A DNA stretch of 64,000 nucleotides, taken from assembly GCF_900104575.1 (NCBI RefSeq), contig NZ_LT629731.1:2216031-2280030 (forward strand), in the 5' to 3' direction. The translations under genes were made by a program, and so were the position numbers. Positions 35,735 through 44,958 of the stretch are shown one piece after another. Each line of letters opens with the position of its first letter. The first letter of the stretch is position 1. The DNA is from Bacillus tuaregi (GTDB lineage: Bacteria > Bacillota > Bacilli > Bacillales > Cytobacillaceae). The notes beneath the pieces are model-generated. The model was not told where the DNA came from and ran no database searches. It saw only the letters and a list, made by a program, of their open reading frames with translations.

Positions 35735-35782
35735 AGGAAGTGCTGCAGAGAGATAATCTCCCTGCAGCACTTCCTGACTTTT
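35735..35782. terminator. strong terminator
   Basis: AGGAAGTGCTGCAG at 35735-35748 pairs perfectly with CTGCAGCACTTCCT at 35762-35775, then a TTTT tail. Confidence 0.88.
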
Positions 35783-35798
35783 AATCACGTCAGCACTT

Positions 35799-36245
35799 CT
35801 AGTTTATAAGCTGCTCAATATTTTCCATCAAACTGGTGATTTCGGTTATGGTGGTTAAAAGGCCTGTATCCTCAAGGATATCAGGATTTAGTGTGCCATT
35901 TTCTACATTAGTTAAATAAACATCGATACCCTCTGAAAGCTTAGTATTTGAACTGACGATTTGGCTATGAATCTCAGTTGCAATGGAAGGTGGTTCCATT
36001 TCATTAAACCTTTCAATTTCGTCCTTCATCGATTGCAATTCACTTTCTAAGCTTTCCATGGCGCTAGCATCTACGACAGCTTCTTTTGCTAATGTTGGTA
36101 TTTGGCTAGAAAAATCTTTCACGGTATTCATATATTCTGTTGCCTCATTTGCATATTCGACCGTACTATTAACCTCGCTAATCAATGAGCACCCGCTCAA
36201 AAACAGCAGACAGCTTATTGTGATCACTGATATCAGTTTTCTCAT
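35799..36245 (-). CDS. DUF6376-like lipoprotein
   Basis: A 148-residue lipoprotein with signal and lipobox LSGC (Cys19). The mature part is helical, starting SLISEVNSTVEYANEATEYMN, which matches small Bacillus lipoproteins of the DUF6376 type. Function is unknown. It ends near the shared terminator and is divergent from the AbrB-like gene. Confidence 0.8.
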   Translation of the reverse strand: MRKLISVITISCLLFLSGCSLISEVNSTVEYANEATEYMNTVKDFSSQIPTLAKEAVVDASAMESLESELQSMKDEIERFNEMEPPSIATEIHSQIVSSNTKLSEGIDVYLTNVENGTLNPDILEDTGLLTTITEITSLMENIEQLIN

Positions 36246-36403
36246 TTTTCCCCCTCCTCGTTACTATTAATAGTAACATGAAAATTTCGCAAACTCGAAA
36301 AGAAGCCAATAATAAATCAATTTGGTTTCTTTATTTTTAAAAATGTACTATATTAATACATATTAAATGGAAAGACATCCATAAACAAAAAAGAAGGTAT
36401 TAT

Positions 36404-37546
36404 ATGAAACAAAACCAAAACTTGTATCACAGTATATTATTTATTTTAGTCAGCAGTATGGGTGGCTTTTTACTTTCTTTGACAGGTCTTGGGATTGGTT
36501 GGATGCTCGGAACCATTATTTTAGCTGCTCTGCTATGCTTTCGACAGCCTGAGTGGCTGAGGATGACCAGTTCCCCCAAGGGGCTTCCTGTTAGCTGGCT
36601 GAATATTGGTCAATGGCTGTTAGCGATTGAGCTTGGAAAGCAAATTAATTACTCGATCCTACATATTTTTAGTGAAAATTGGATAACCATTTCGATTATG
36701 CTTCTTCTCTCAATTGGTTTTTCAATGCTTTCTGGTTTGTTGTTATGGAGGTATAGTAAGACAGATATGATCACAAGCTTCTTTGCCACTGCACCTGGGG
36801 GGATTGCTACCTTACCAGGGATTGCTGATGAGGTTGGTGCGAATACAGCAATCGTTAGTATTATTCAAACCATGCGAGTGTTTTTAACGGTTTTAACCAT
36901 CCCGGTGATTGTTTCGGCATGGCTCGCCGCTCCACTGAAATCTACCATGGCAGTCGAAAACACCCTGATTTCAAGCGGGTTTTCATTGAGCCAGCTCTTC
37001 GGCACGGTATTATTGGGGCTAGCAGCTTTGGCCGGCTATTACGTTGGCAAGCTTCTTAAGATTCCTGCACCATGGTTAGTGGGTGGGATGCTTTTCGTAG
37101 CCATATTTCAAAGTGTCTATTCATTTTATACTGGACATGATTTGGCCATTTGGTGGCCAGCACTATTCATGATTTTATCACAGGTATTTATTGCAGCTAG
37201 TGTAGGTTCCCGTTTCCAAAAGAGTATGTTTATAGGGGTTGGAAGAACCGTATTGGTGGCCTTTATTGGTACGGTCGGATTAATTATTGCTATGTTCCTC
37301 TGTGCCGTTTTCGTTTCACAGGTTACAGGCATTTCACTCATCACTTCTATACTTGCTTTTGCTCCAGGTGGAGTAGCAGAAATGTCGACAACGGCGGTTA
37401 TTCTACAAGCAGATTCTACCTTTGTTGTCGCCGTTCAAGTGCTACGGATTGTTTTCGTTATCCTGGTGCTGCCTCCATTTTTTAGATTATTAAATCGAAA
37501 AGACCTTGAGAAAGAAAAGAATTCAAAATCACAAATATCTATCTAA
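36404..37546 (+). CDS. AbrB-family (putative ammonia monooxygenase-like) membrane protein
   Basis: A 380-residue integral membrane protein made of two similar halves. Each carries the family signature: FFATAPGGIATLPGIADEVGAN near residue 126 and AFAPGGVAEMSTTAVIL near residue 322. About ten membrane segments are predicted. The family name AbrB here refers to a membrane protein, not the DNA-binding regulator, and its function is not settled. Confidence 0.88.
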   Translation: MKQNQNLYHSILFILVSSMGGFLLSLTGLGIGWMLGTIILAALLCFRQPEWLRMTSSPKGLPVSWLNIGQWLLAIELGKQINYSILHIFSENWITISIMLLLSIGFSMLSGLLLWRYSKTDMITSFFATAPGGIATLPGIADEVGANTAIVSIIQTMRVFLTVLTIPVIVSAWLAAPLKSTMAVENTLISSGFSLSQLFGTVLLGLAALAGYYVGKLLKIPAPWLVGGMLFVAIFQSVYSFYTGHDLAIWWPALFMILSQVFIAASVGSRFQKSMFIGVGRTVLVAFIGTVGLIIAMFLCAVFVSQVTGISLITSILAFAPGGVAEMSTTAVILQADSTFVVAVQVLRIVFVILVLPPFFRLLNRKDLEKEKNSKSQISI

Positions 37547-37552
37547 TCAATT

Positions 37553-37592
37553 AAAAAGAGGATGTCCCGATTTGGGACATCCCCTTTTTTAG
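37553..37592 (+). terminator. strong terminator
   Basis: GGATGTCCC at 37559-37567 pairs with GGGACATCC at 37574-37582, followed by a six-T run. Confidence 0.9.
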
Positions 37593-37648
37593 AATAATAT
37601 GAAACTTTTTATTTCGCTGCATCGTAATGTATGTCAGGAGGAATGATT

Positions 37649-38362
37649 ATGTCACTTATTTCAATAAAAATCAAGGAAGCTGGATATGAACCAGGGGAAA
37701 CAAAGATTCAAAATCTCGAGTTTTCTATACATAAAGGTGAATTAATCGGCTTAATTGGAGCCAACGGAGCAGGAAAAAGTACAACGATTAAAAGCATTCT
37801 TGGCTATATTCCCTTTTTAGAGGGTGACATTAGGTTAAAAGAAGGTATTGCTACAGCCTATCTTCCTGAGCGTCCTGTCTTTTATGATGAATTAACACTA
37901 CAGGAGCATATTCATTTTATTGCAGCTGTAGAAGAGCTGCCCGAGGAAATAGTGAAAGCTCGGGTAACACCGTTATTAGAGAAATTCAAGCTAACAAACC
38001 ATCTCCATGAATTACCTGGTACATATTCAAAAGGAATGCAGCAAAAAGCAATGATTATCCTTGCCCTAATGATAAAGCCAGATTTGCTCATTATTGATGA
38101 ACCGTTTATGGGCTTGGATCCAATAGCAACAAAATTACTGCTAGATTTAATCCTGGAGGAAAGCCAACGAGGTGTAGGCATCTTAATGTGTACCCATGTA
38201 TTGGATACAGCGGAAAAAGTTTGTGATCGGTTTGTCTTAATCGACCATGGACAACAGCTTGCACTTGGAACACTAGAGAAGTTTCGTGAAATCTGTGAAC
38301 GGCCGGACGGCTCCCTATTTGAGTGCTTTCATCATTTAATAGAAGGTAAGAATCATGAGTAG
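37649..38362 (+). CDS. ABC transporter ATP-binding protein (EcsA/YthP-like)
   Basis: A 237-residue ATPase with Walker A GANGAGKSTT, the signature TYSKGMQQKAM, Walker B LLIIDEPFMGLDP and switch His in MCTHVLDTAE. The closest shape is EcsA and its Bacillus paralog YthP. It pairs with the downstream EcsB-like membrane protein, with which it overlaps by 8 bases. ATG 37649 has AGGAGG 7 bases upstream. The transported substrate is unknown. Confidence 0.92.
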   Translation: MSLISIKIKEAGYEPGETKIQNLEFSIHKGELIGLIGANGAGKSTTIKSILGYIPFLEGDIRLKEGIATAYLPERPVFYDELTLQEHIHFIAAVEELPEEIVKARVTPLLEKFKLTNHLHELPGTYSKGMQQKAMIILALMIKPDLLIIDEPFMGLDPIATKLLLDLILEESQRGVGILMCTHVLDTAEKVCDRFVLIDHGQQLALGTLEKFREICERPDGSLFECFHHLIEGKNHE

Positions 38363-39500
38363 TTTAGCATTTCTATTCAACCGGCTGCTACAGGATTTTC
38401 GATTTCAATCTAAAGTGATAAAAATGGTTATGGACTGGACCGTTATGCTGTATATGACCATTCCAGCTGTCTTCATGGCTGGGTTTACCTATCGGTCGTG
38501 GTGGATAGAGCTTCCAGATTGGAGTGAATTTGTTGTTTTGCCGGGGCTTGCGTCTATCGTTTTTATCGTTTCTTGGTCCAGCCAGTACCGCTCTTTTGTG
38601 AAGGAAGCGGATGAGGTCTTTCTACTTAAATATAAACAGAAATATTTCCAACTGAAGAAATGGGCATATGGTTATTCCTTTATCAAGAATGTCGTGTCGA
38701 TTCTACTAGCTGTTCTATTAGTATTACCATTCTTATCTCATAAATATTCGTTTTCCATAACGGAAGTGTTCTGTTTTATGCTGTTGTTTATCGGGTTTTC
38801 TTCCTTCATCATGTCGATTAAAATGATATTTTCCATGTATTTGCAGGGCTGGTTAGAGAAACTGCTTTTAACTCTTCTGTTTCTATTCTTCTTAGCGGCT
38901 ACCCTTTTGTCCTTTTCTCAATATGTGTACATGCCTGCTTATCTGATTGGTATAGCACTCATTTTTATCGTGATATCATTCTTTTTATCCTATCGCAGGC
39001 TTCATACTACTAAATACTTCTATCAAGAAGTAGCTAAGGAAAATGAAGAATTTATGCGCTATGTTCAATTGGTCTTCGGGGCAGCTCCCGAGCTTGAAAA
39101 GCCCAAAATCATAAAAAGAACGAGACCGCTGTTATTTCCACAATCAAAGCGACTCTTTAAACGGAATCTTGCTACCTTTGGGTTTCTTGAATTATTTTTT
39201 AAAGTCATTTTGCGTAATTCAAGCTATTTTGGCGGATATTATAAGCTTTTTGCCGTAACGGCTCTAGCGATTATCCTTATTCCACCTCTTTACTTAAAGC
39301 TAATCTTATTACTTGGGTTTTGGTATTTTATTTGGATCTGGGCAGGTCATGTATGGGATAAAGTGATACTCACGAACCCGATTGGCAGACAATACGAAAA
39401 TCATGATGCCTTCTTTTCTGCTCGAAAGCAAGCTTGTCTCGTTTTAACTCTACCGGCAATTTGTTTATTATCTGTGATATTGATTGTGAATCTGTTTTAG
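38355..39500 (+). CDS. EcsB-like ABC transporter permease (YthQ-like)
   Basis: A 381-residue membrane protein with about eight segments of the EcsB family. It opens MSSLAFLFNRLLQDFR, has SWSSQYRSFVKEADEVFLL near residue 75 (typical of EcsB) and a long cytoplasmic loop near 215-270. It is encoded immediately after, and overlapping, its ATPase. Whether this is the main Ecs system or the YthPQ paralog is unclear; the absence of an ecsC gene favours the latter. Confidence 0.88.
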   Translation: MSSLAFLFNRLLQDFRFQSKVIKMVMDWTVMLYMTIPAVFMAGFTYRSWWIELPDWSEFVVLPGLASIVFIVSWSSQYRSFVKEADEVFLLKYKQKYFQLKKWAYGYSFIKNVVSILLAVLLVLPFLSHKYSFSITEVFCFMLLFIGFSSFIMSIKMIFSMYLQGWLEKLLLTLLFLFFLAATLLSFSQYVYMPAYLIGIALIFIVISFFLSYRRLHTTKYFYQEVAKENEEFMRYVQLVFGAAPELEKPKIIKRTRPLLFPQSKRLFKRNLATFGFLELFFKVILRNSSYFGGYYKLFAVTALAIILIPPLYLKLILLLGFWYFIWIWAGHVWDKVILTNPIGRQYENHDAFFSARKQACLVLTLPAICLLSVILIVNLF

Positions 39501-39546
39501 TTATCTTAAAATGAAGGCAAGATAATGAAGTAAGGGGATATCAATC

Positions 39547-40257
39547 ATGATGTTGAAAAAATGGTTACGTGAATCAAGCTATACCGTTGTTTTTACTGGT
39601 GCAGGAATGTCAACCGAAAGTGGTTTACCTGACTTCCGCTCTTCAAAGCAAGGGATGTGGAATAAGAAGGATCCGAGCAAAATAGCCAGTACAACAGCTT
39701 TAAATAATAATGTTCAGGAATTTATTGCCTTTTATCGCGAGAGAGTCTTAGGCGTGAAGGAATACAAGCCGCATAAGGGGCATTTTATCTTAGCTGATTG
39801 GGAAAAGCAAGGATTGCTGCAATATTTGATAACGCAAAATGTTGATGGCTTCCACCAGCAGGCAGGCAGCGAAAATGTGGCAGAGCTTCATGGAACCTTG
39901 CAAAAGCTGCACTGTCAGTCCTGTGGCAAGGAATACAGCAGCGAGGAATACATCCATCAGGAATATTATTGTTCCTGTGGTGGTGTGCTTCGTCCTTCGA
40001 TCATATTATTTGGTGAATCACTACCCGAGCCAGCCTTTCAAACGGCCTATGAGCAAGCAATGAGAGCGGAGCTATTTATCGTGTTAGGCTCGTCTTTAAG
40101 CGTGACCCCTGCCAATCAATTTCCACTGATTGCCAAGGAACATGGATCAAAGCTAGTTATTGTCAATATGGAAAAAACCGATTTTGATATTTATGCAGAT
40201 GAAGTGATTCATGACAGGAAAATTGGCGAGCTTCTTGCAGAGCTGGATACCAAATAA
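39547..40257 (+). CDS. NAD-dependent protein deacylase (sirtuin)
   Basis: A 236-residue sirtuin. NAD-binding GAGMSTESGLPDFRS is at residues 17-31, catalytic QNVDGFHQQAG near 100, and the zinc site is formed by CQSC and CSC with a GGVLRPSIILFGE segment following. It removes acyl groups from lysines using NAD. AAGGGG lies upstream of ATG 39547. It follows the ABC pair by about 45 bases and may be co-transcribed. Confidence 0.93.
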   Translation: MMLKKWLRESSYTVVFTGAGMSTESGLPDFRSSKQGMWNKKDPSKIASTTALNNNVQEFIAFYRERVLGVKEYKPHKGHFILADWEKQGLLQYLITQNVDGFHQQAGSENVAELHGTLQKLHCQSCGKEYSSEEYIHQEYYCSCGGVLRPSIILFGESLPEPAFQTAYEQAMRAELFIVLGSSLSVTPANQFPLIAKEHGSKLVIVNMEKTDFDIYADEVIHDRKIGELLAELDTK

Positions 40258-40276
40258 AAGAATCGGACTGAAAAAG

Positions 40277-40310
40277 AAAAAACGGACAAGCTGAGTCCGT
40301 TTTTTCTTTT
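40277..40310. terminator. bidirectional terminator
   Basis: AAACGGAC/GTCCGTTT (40280-40287 and 40295-40302) with flanking A- and T-runs, between the sirtuin and the converging NRDE gene. Confidence 0.85.
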
Positions 40311-40350
40311 TTTCCTTTATCACTAGACTGTCTTTTTCAACCTTAGATTC

Positions 40351-41115
40351 CTAATCTTGCTCGATCTGAATCGTGTATTCTTGATTCTTCGTTCCTTCTG
40401 AGTTAAACATTCGTTCATGAAAAGAAATTTCAGCTTCAGTCATTCTAATCACAGTGGAGCTTCTTGTCCCATAATCATCGCTTTTAATATACATAGCTGA
40501 AAGCATTCTTTCTATATCTAATGGGACACCTGTATTCGGAAGCAGATGGTCTGGAGCATGATCTGAATCTTGCAGAAGCGTAAATAGCTCTTCCACCATA
40601 TCGCCTTCCTGTTTCGCTATGATGGCAGACAAACCTGTCTTCCCCTTTTGAACCTTCGGCCATTCTGTATCGAGTAAATGATTACTGACCCCATAAATAC
40701 CCGGTTTTAAAGTGTGTATTCGGTCATTTTTGTTGGAATAGTAGTACAATTGATGGAGATCTCCCGCTAATAAATTAAAACCGGGGTACTGTTCTTTTTT
40801 CGTCATTAACTGCTTCATATAGGTATGTAAATGATCCTGAGATTGCAGTGCATCTGCCACCAATTCACCGCGTGAACGGAGGTTTAGTGAAAACTCACGA
40901 GGGTCTCTGTAGTTCGTCAATGCTGAAAATCGCCCCTTTTTCGTAACACCCATCCAAGTGCCCATTTTTTCAAGGTCACGTCCGGCAAGAATAAATGGCT
41001 TGTCTTCCCATAAATGGGCAGGCTCTGTCGGTCTTTGATAGAATTCGTCTCTGTTTGCTGCAACAATTAGCTTATAGGTTGGATGTACATGATAGGCAAA
41101 TAAAATTAAACACAT
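40351..41115 (-). CDS. NRDE/TANGO2-family protein
   Basis: A 254-residue protein beginning MCLILFAYHVHPTYKLIVAANRDEF, with the NRDE motif at about residue 22. In this family the second-residue cysteine becomes N-terminal after Met removal, as in Ntn hydrolases. This supports ATG 41115 rather than GTG 41124. Later conserved parts are AGRDLEKMGTWMGVTKKGRFSALTNYRDP (read in parts). Function is not established in bacteria. Confidence 0.88.
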   Translation of the reverse strand: MCLILFAYHVHPTYKLIVAANRDEFYQRPTEPAHLWEDKPFILAGRDLEKMGTWMGVTKKGRFSALTNYRDPREFSLNLRSRGELVADALQSQDHLHTYMKQLMTKKEQYPGFNLLAGDLHQLYYYSNKNDRIHTLKPGIYGVSNHLLDTEWPKVQKGKTGLSAIIAKQEGDMVEELFTLLQDSDHAPDHLLPNTGVPLDIERMLSAMYIKSDDYGTRSSTVIRMTEAEISFHERMFNSEGTKNQEYTIQIEQD

Positions 41116-41317
41116 TTTTTTCACAGCCTTTATTCTTTTTAGCTTGATCGCTATGCTTAGATGTTATGGTCTATTTTAACAAACTTCTTTGCAAATTGTC
41201 CGTATTTTGCATGGTTAAATCCTAAATAACATGGATGGAAAAGACACTGAAGGAAACAATAACGTTTTGTAGGATTGTTTCCCTCCCCTTTTCTTGTGTA
41301 TTCAAACATTGTCTATT

Positions 41318-41692
41318 TCAATTCCAACGTAATGAAATCAACAGTCTACAGCATTCCGTATGCTCTGCTTTGGATTTAAACTCAAGTCGTAATCCATCTG
41401 GATTAAAATTAATATCAATATCGGAGGTAATACCAATGGATTGAATTAATCGCTTAACCTCTTCTGTATCTGATATCTGGGCTGCAGACATCAATTTCTT
41501 ATCAAATTCCTTTGAATCCGCTAACTTATTCAATACCATACTCCCTTCCTTCATCAGTGTTTTGGTTTGATTTGCTGATTGATAAAGAATAGTTGGATCA
41601 ACCGGTAAACTTTGACGATATGACACATACACAGGATAGTAATAAGGATGATAATAATAATTTGGTTGATAATAATACATATAAGGAAACAT
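41318..41692 (-). CDS. small protein with tyrosine-rich N-terminus
   Basis: A 124-residue protein. Residues 1-22 are Tyr/Pro-rich (MFPYMYYYQPNYYYHPYYYP), as in some spore coat proteins. The rest is a helical domain with KRLIQSIGITSDIDINFNPDGL and a C-terminal ECCRLLISLRW containing a Cys pair. I believe related proteins occur widely in bacilli but cannot name one. GGATG lies upstream of the ATG. Confidence 0.72.
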   Translation of the reverse strand: MFPYMYYYQPNYYYHPYYYPVYVSYRQSLPVDPTILYQSANQTKTLMKEGSMVLNKLADSKEFDKKLMSAAQISDTEEVKRLIQSIGITSDIDINFNPDGLRLEFKSKAEHTECCRLLISLRWN

Positions 41693-41836
41693 CCTCTCTT
41701 TAAGAATTTATATAACTATATGCATGACAGCTTATTTCGGTAATAGCCGTTATCGGTTATCCAAAATTTAAGTCATCCATATTCAAGAGGAATGGTTCTT
41801 CATTTTGAAAAAGCTATTAAAAAGGAGGAATTAGAT

Positions 41837-42019
41837 ATGAGTAAAGCAAAAGGGAATTCTTTTAAACCAGTTAATAAAATTTATGATTCAGGTGATTATG
41901 AAAAGCAAAATCAGGAGTCTCAAGGGTTAGCGGAAACACATGAACAAGTGAGTGATGCGTATATGGTGGGTGACATTCTCACACATGACCCTTCCAATCA
42001 AGATAAGGGTGACAAATAA
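41837..42019 (+). CDS. DUF4025 (YozQ-like) small protein
   Basis: A 60-residue hydrophilic protein with YDSGDYEKQNQESQGLAETHEQVSDAYMVG, the core (read in parts) of the YozQ/DUF4025 family found in spore formers. AAGGAGGA lies 9 bases ahead of ATG 41837, so the longer frame from 41792 is not used. It ends at a strong terminator. Confidence 0.85.
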   Translation: MSKAKGNSFKPVNKIYDSGDYEKQNQESQGLAETHEQVSDAYMVGDILTHDPSNQDKGDK

Positions 42020-42024
42020 TATAT

Positions 42025-42066
42025 AAAAAACCGCTTACCAGAGAAATCTCTGGTGAGCGGTTTTTT
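42025..42066. terminator. bidirectional terminator
   Basis: AAAAACCGCTTACCAGAG at 42026-42043 pairs with CTCTGGTGAGCGGTTTTT (one wobble) around a 4-base loop. Very stable; shared with niaP on the other strand. Confidence 0.9.
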
Positions 42067-43264
42067 AAGTAAGCTCCAGTTGTCGGGTTTCTTTGCCAAA
42101 AAACGCAACGGCAGCTACGCCAATCACAATGCTAATGCAGAAAATCGTAAAAATATACGAAATAGAATAGTCAGCACTGACAAGAGTACCTACGAGGAGC
42201 GGACCTAGGATTCCTCCCACTCTGCCGACCGCTGCTGCCATACCTGATCCGGTTCCGCGGATAACAGCAGGATACTGTTCAGGGCTATAAGCATATAGAG
42301 CACCCCAGGCGCCAAGATTAAAGAATGACAATAAAACTCCTGAAAGCATCAGCATGAAAGTAGACTCTGCATTCCCAAAGGCAAGCGCTGAGGCTGCGGT
42401 GCCTAATAAATAGGTAACAAGAACAAATTTTCGTCCCATCCTTTCTATTAACCAGGCAGCAGAATAATATCCGGGCAGCTGTGCTAGTGTCATGATCAGC
42501 ACATATTCAAAGCTCTGGATCATACTAAACCCCTTCATAACCATCACGCTTGGAAGCCAAAGAAACATTCCGTAGTAGGAAAAGACTACTGTGAACCAAA
42601 GCACCCACAGGACAAAGGTCGAGCGAGCGTACTCCTTTGACCATACCTCGGTAATGTTTTGCCAGGCTGTCCTTTTTTTCATTTTATTAGGTGAAAAGGC
42701 TGGAGAATCGGGCAATTTCAATCGTAGATATAAAGCATAAAGGGCAGGTAGAGCGCTGATAATGAGCGCAATTTCCCATCCGTAGGATGGAATGACAAAG
42801 TAAGAGATTAATGCAGCAAGCAGCCAGCCAAACGCCCAGAAGCTTTCCAGTAAAACGATGACACGACCACGATCTTTTGCCGGTACGCTTTCGGAAACGA
42901 GTGTTGAGGCAACCGGTAGTTCACCACCAAGTCCCATCCCCACAATAAAACGTAAAACAAGGAATGCAGACAGGGTTGTCGTGAATGCTGAAAAGCCGCT
43001 GGCTAGAGAAAACATAAGCAGGGTAATGATAAAAATATTCTTCCGCCCTATCCGATCTGCCATAATGCCAAATAAAAATGCTCCAACAGCCATACCGATT
43101 GAATTAACACTGCCAATCCAGCCCATCTGTCCTGGCGATAATCCCCAGTCAGCTGAAAGTGCAGCGATGATAAACGAAAGCATCCCGACATCCATGGCAT
43201 CGAACATCCATCCAAGTCCTGCTACGCTCAGCAACTTTTTCTGAGAAATACTTTTTTTCGTCAT
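42065..43264 (-). CDS. niaP: niacin permease NiaP (YceI-like MFS transporter)
   Basis: A 399-residue, 12-segment MFS transporter of the aromatic-acid/niacin group. It begins with SVAGLGWMFDAMDVGMLSF, has motif A GIMADRIGRKNIF and the segment GMGLGGELPVASTLVSES, closely matching my recollection of B. subtilis YceI/NiaP. It imports niacin for NAD salvage. GGAGG precedes ATG 43264; the frame extends to 43318. A niacin-responsive repressor site may lie upstream, but I could not identify one. Confidence 0.88.
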   Translation of the reverse strand: MTKKSISQKKLLSVAGLGWMFDAMDVGMLSFIIAALSADWGLSPGQMGWIGSVNSIGMAVGAFLFGIMADRIGRKNIFIITLLMFSLASGFSAFTTTLSAFLVLRFIVGMGLGGELPVASTLVSESVPAKDRGRVIVLLESFWAFGWLLAALISYFVIPSYGWEIALIISALPALYALYLRLKLPDSPAFSPNKMKKRTAWQNITEVWSKEYARSTFVLWVLWFTVVFSYYGMFLWLPSVMVMKGFSMIQSFEYVLIMTLAQLPGYYSAAWLIERMGRKFVLVTYLLGTAASALAFGNAESTFMLMLSGVLLSFFNLGAWGALYAYSPEQYPAVIRGTGSGMAAAVGRVGGILGPLLVGTLVSADYSISYIFTIFCISIVIGVAAVAFFGKETRQLELT

Positions 43265-43379
43265 ATTGAAGCCTCCATCATGTTGTAAACATTTGTCTAT
43301 ATGGTTTAATATAAACAAAAAGTCGATGAATTAATAGAATAACTTTCTTTTCATATAGTTTTTAAGCATTGCTTCACAC

Positions 43380-43407
43380 AAAAAAGACATTCATGAACGA
43401 ATGTCTT
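43380..43407 (-). terminator. terminator of rtp
   Basis: AGACATTC at 43385-43392 pairs with GAATGTCT at 43399-43406; on the minus strand a T-run follows. It lies 10 bases after the rtp stop. Confidence 0.8.
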
Positions 43408-43416
43408 CTGAAGTCA

Positions 43417-43788
43417 TTATGAATAGTTATCCTCTAGTGCTTTTCTTAGTAATTGTGACGACCGATCCAAATCTGCTTTCACCATTTTTTTATAGGTCTT
43501 TGCTTTTTCCTTGTCCTTGATGGAGTAAACCGCAACCTCCTGGTATTTGGAATCACCCTTTTTAATTTTCCCTCTTGTTAAAACACCATCTTCTAATAGG
43601 TCATGTAAGGCACGGTATATCTCTGAGTGCTGTGGTTCAAAGCCAAATGGTTGAAACTCTTTCCGTATCTCCTCTAACAGCTGCAATCCATACCATCGTT
43701 CATTTTCAATATTGGTAATCAGGTATAACTTCAAAAATGCCCTCTGTTTAAGTAGAAAACCAGTGCTTTCTCTTTTTCGGCTACCCAT
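43417..43788 (-). CDS. rtp: replication termination protein Rtp
   Basis: A 123-residue winged-helix protein that binds Ter sites as a dimer and blocks replication forks. It matches B. subtilis Rtp over its whole length: RESTGFLLKQRAFLKLYLIT at the N-terminus, then YGLQLLEEIRKEF, HSEIYRALHDLLEDGVL (recognition helix region) and a C-terminal dimerisation helix KADLDRSSQLLRKALEDN. Length is also that of Rtp. The frame continues to 43902, but the homology begins at ATG 43788, after GGGCGGTG. Rtp is expected near the chromosome terminus. Confidence 0.93.
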   Translation of the reverse strand: MGSRKRESTGFLLKQRAFLKLYLITNIENERWYGLQLLEEIRKEFQPFGFEPQHSEIYRALHDLLEDGVLTRGKIKKGDSKYQEVAVYSIKDKEKAKTYKKMVKADLDRSSQLLRKALEDNYS

Positions 43789-43867
43789 ATTCACACACCG
43801 CCCAATATTAGACTTTTCTGAATATATTATAACACAATGTGTAATTAAGGAAAAAGAATATGTATAC

Positions 43868-43902
43868 AAAAAGGCTAACTCCAATGGGTCAGCCTTTTTC
43901 AT
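43868..43902 (-). terminator. terminator of the LysM hydrolase gene
   Basis: AAAAAGGCT at 43869-43877 pairs with AGCCTTTTT at 43891-43899; on the minus strand it follows the hydrolase stop codon and has a T-run. It also lies just upstream of rtp. Confidence 0.8.
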
Positions 43903-43910
43903 TAAAGAAG

Positions 43911-44522
43911 TTATCTCGCAAAACGGTGGTTGCCGATGGTTACCGTTACCGGTCTTGAATAAATCCAGCTGCTTGAAGCCGTTTTTGGATTATAGAAATA
44001 TAGTGAGCCATTCCCCTGTCCTCTAAAAGCAAGTGCCTCATAAACTGCTTTTTTCGAGTCTGCATCTGCAGCTTGATGAATCGTTCCATTTTGAACAGGA
44101 GTAAAAGCATAATGACCATGATCAATTTGATAAATAACCTCTCTAATCGTATGTGGGAAATCAGGGTGGTCTAAACGATTAAGAATAACAGTAGCTACAG
44201 CCACTTTCCCTGCATATGGCTCTCCATTTGCCTCTGCTGATACTAATCGTGCAATGAGGTCTTTGTCACTTTCGGAAATAGTAGATTGTGGAATAACTAG
44301 CTTCTGTCCAACATAAATCATATTACTAGACTGTTGATTTGCTTGTTTTAAAGTCGTTAGTCCTACACCATACCAATTACTAATTTTCCATAAGGTATCT
44401 CCTGAACGTACCGTATGCGTGGATCTTGCCGCCTCTGCGTCAACAGGCGGTTGAAAGGTAAATAACGATACCGTGGTAACCATAGCTAATGCTGCCATTT
44501 TTATTTTTTTTAGTTTTTTCAT
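43911..44522 (-). CDS. LysM plus SleB/CwlJ-type cell wall hydrolase
   Basis: A 203-residue secreted hydrolase. After the signal peptide (to about AEAA, residue 31), one LysM domain, THTVRSGDTLWKISNWYGV through GQKLVIPQ, covers about 35-80. The SleB/CwlJ domain (about 90-203) shows LIARLVSAEANGEPYAGKVA with the catalytic glutamate, and the FYNPKTASSSWIYSRP end motif. Such enzymes cleave cortex or vegetative peptidoglycan. GGAGG precedes ATG 44522. Confidence 0.92.
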   Translation of the reverse strand: MKKLKKIKMAALAMVTTVSLFTFQPPVDAEAARSTHTVRSGDTLWKISNWYGVGLTTLKQANQQSSNMIYVGQKLVIPQSTISESDKDLIARLVSAEANGEPYAGKVAVATVILNRLDHPDFPHTIREVIYQIDHGHYAFTPVQNGTIHQAADADSKKAVYEALAFRGQGNGSLYFYNPKTASSSWIYSRPVTVTIGNHRFAR

Positions 44523-44958
44523 GTAGTGTCCTCCTAGTAGTCTCTCGTTCTTCACTACTACTAGGCTATCAGTTGTAACAATACGTTTCATGACCCAAAA
44601 AATGGAAATAGAATCAGAGATAGGGGGATTCATTGATTTTTCTACTGTTAGTCTATTGGTTGGAAAATTTTCCCTCGAATAAATAAACTTCAGTTTAATA
44701 GATGAATTGGAAAATCCCCCCTCTAATATGTCGATATATTTCAGGGAGGTATCAAGTTTATCGCTATTTTTAAGACATTACAGAAGTGTGAAGGATAATA
44801 ATGGGAACTTGAAGAATGTACAATAGATTGTGAGGTTTTATTAAGTCGCAATAAAATTTCACTAAACTTTACAATATAATTGCTTTACCTTAACAATTCC
44901 TTCATAATTTAATAGAATTGTATTTTTTTGTCGAAGATTGTAGTCAGGAGTTGGAAAT
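44523..44958. other. gene-free region with possible PhoP half-sites
   Basis: No gene is visible in these 436 bases. Near the cotransporter start, TTTACA (44868), TTAACA (44890) and TTCATA (44901) fall on an 11-base spacing grid like PhoP boxes, although the 44879 position does not fit. Otherwise AT-rich. Confidence 0.4.

Noticed and set aside
43801-43900. A Ter-like sequence (ATATGTATACAAA) just upstream of rtp
   Set aside because: Only about half of the B. subtilis Ter core positions match as I recall them, and the site overlaps a terminator stem.
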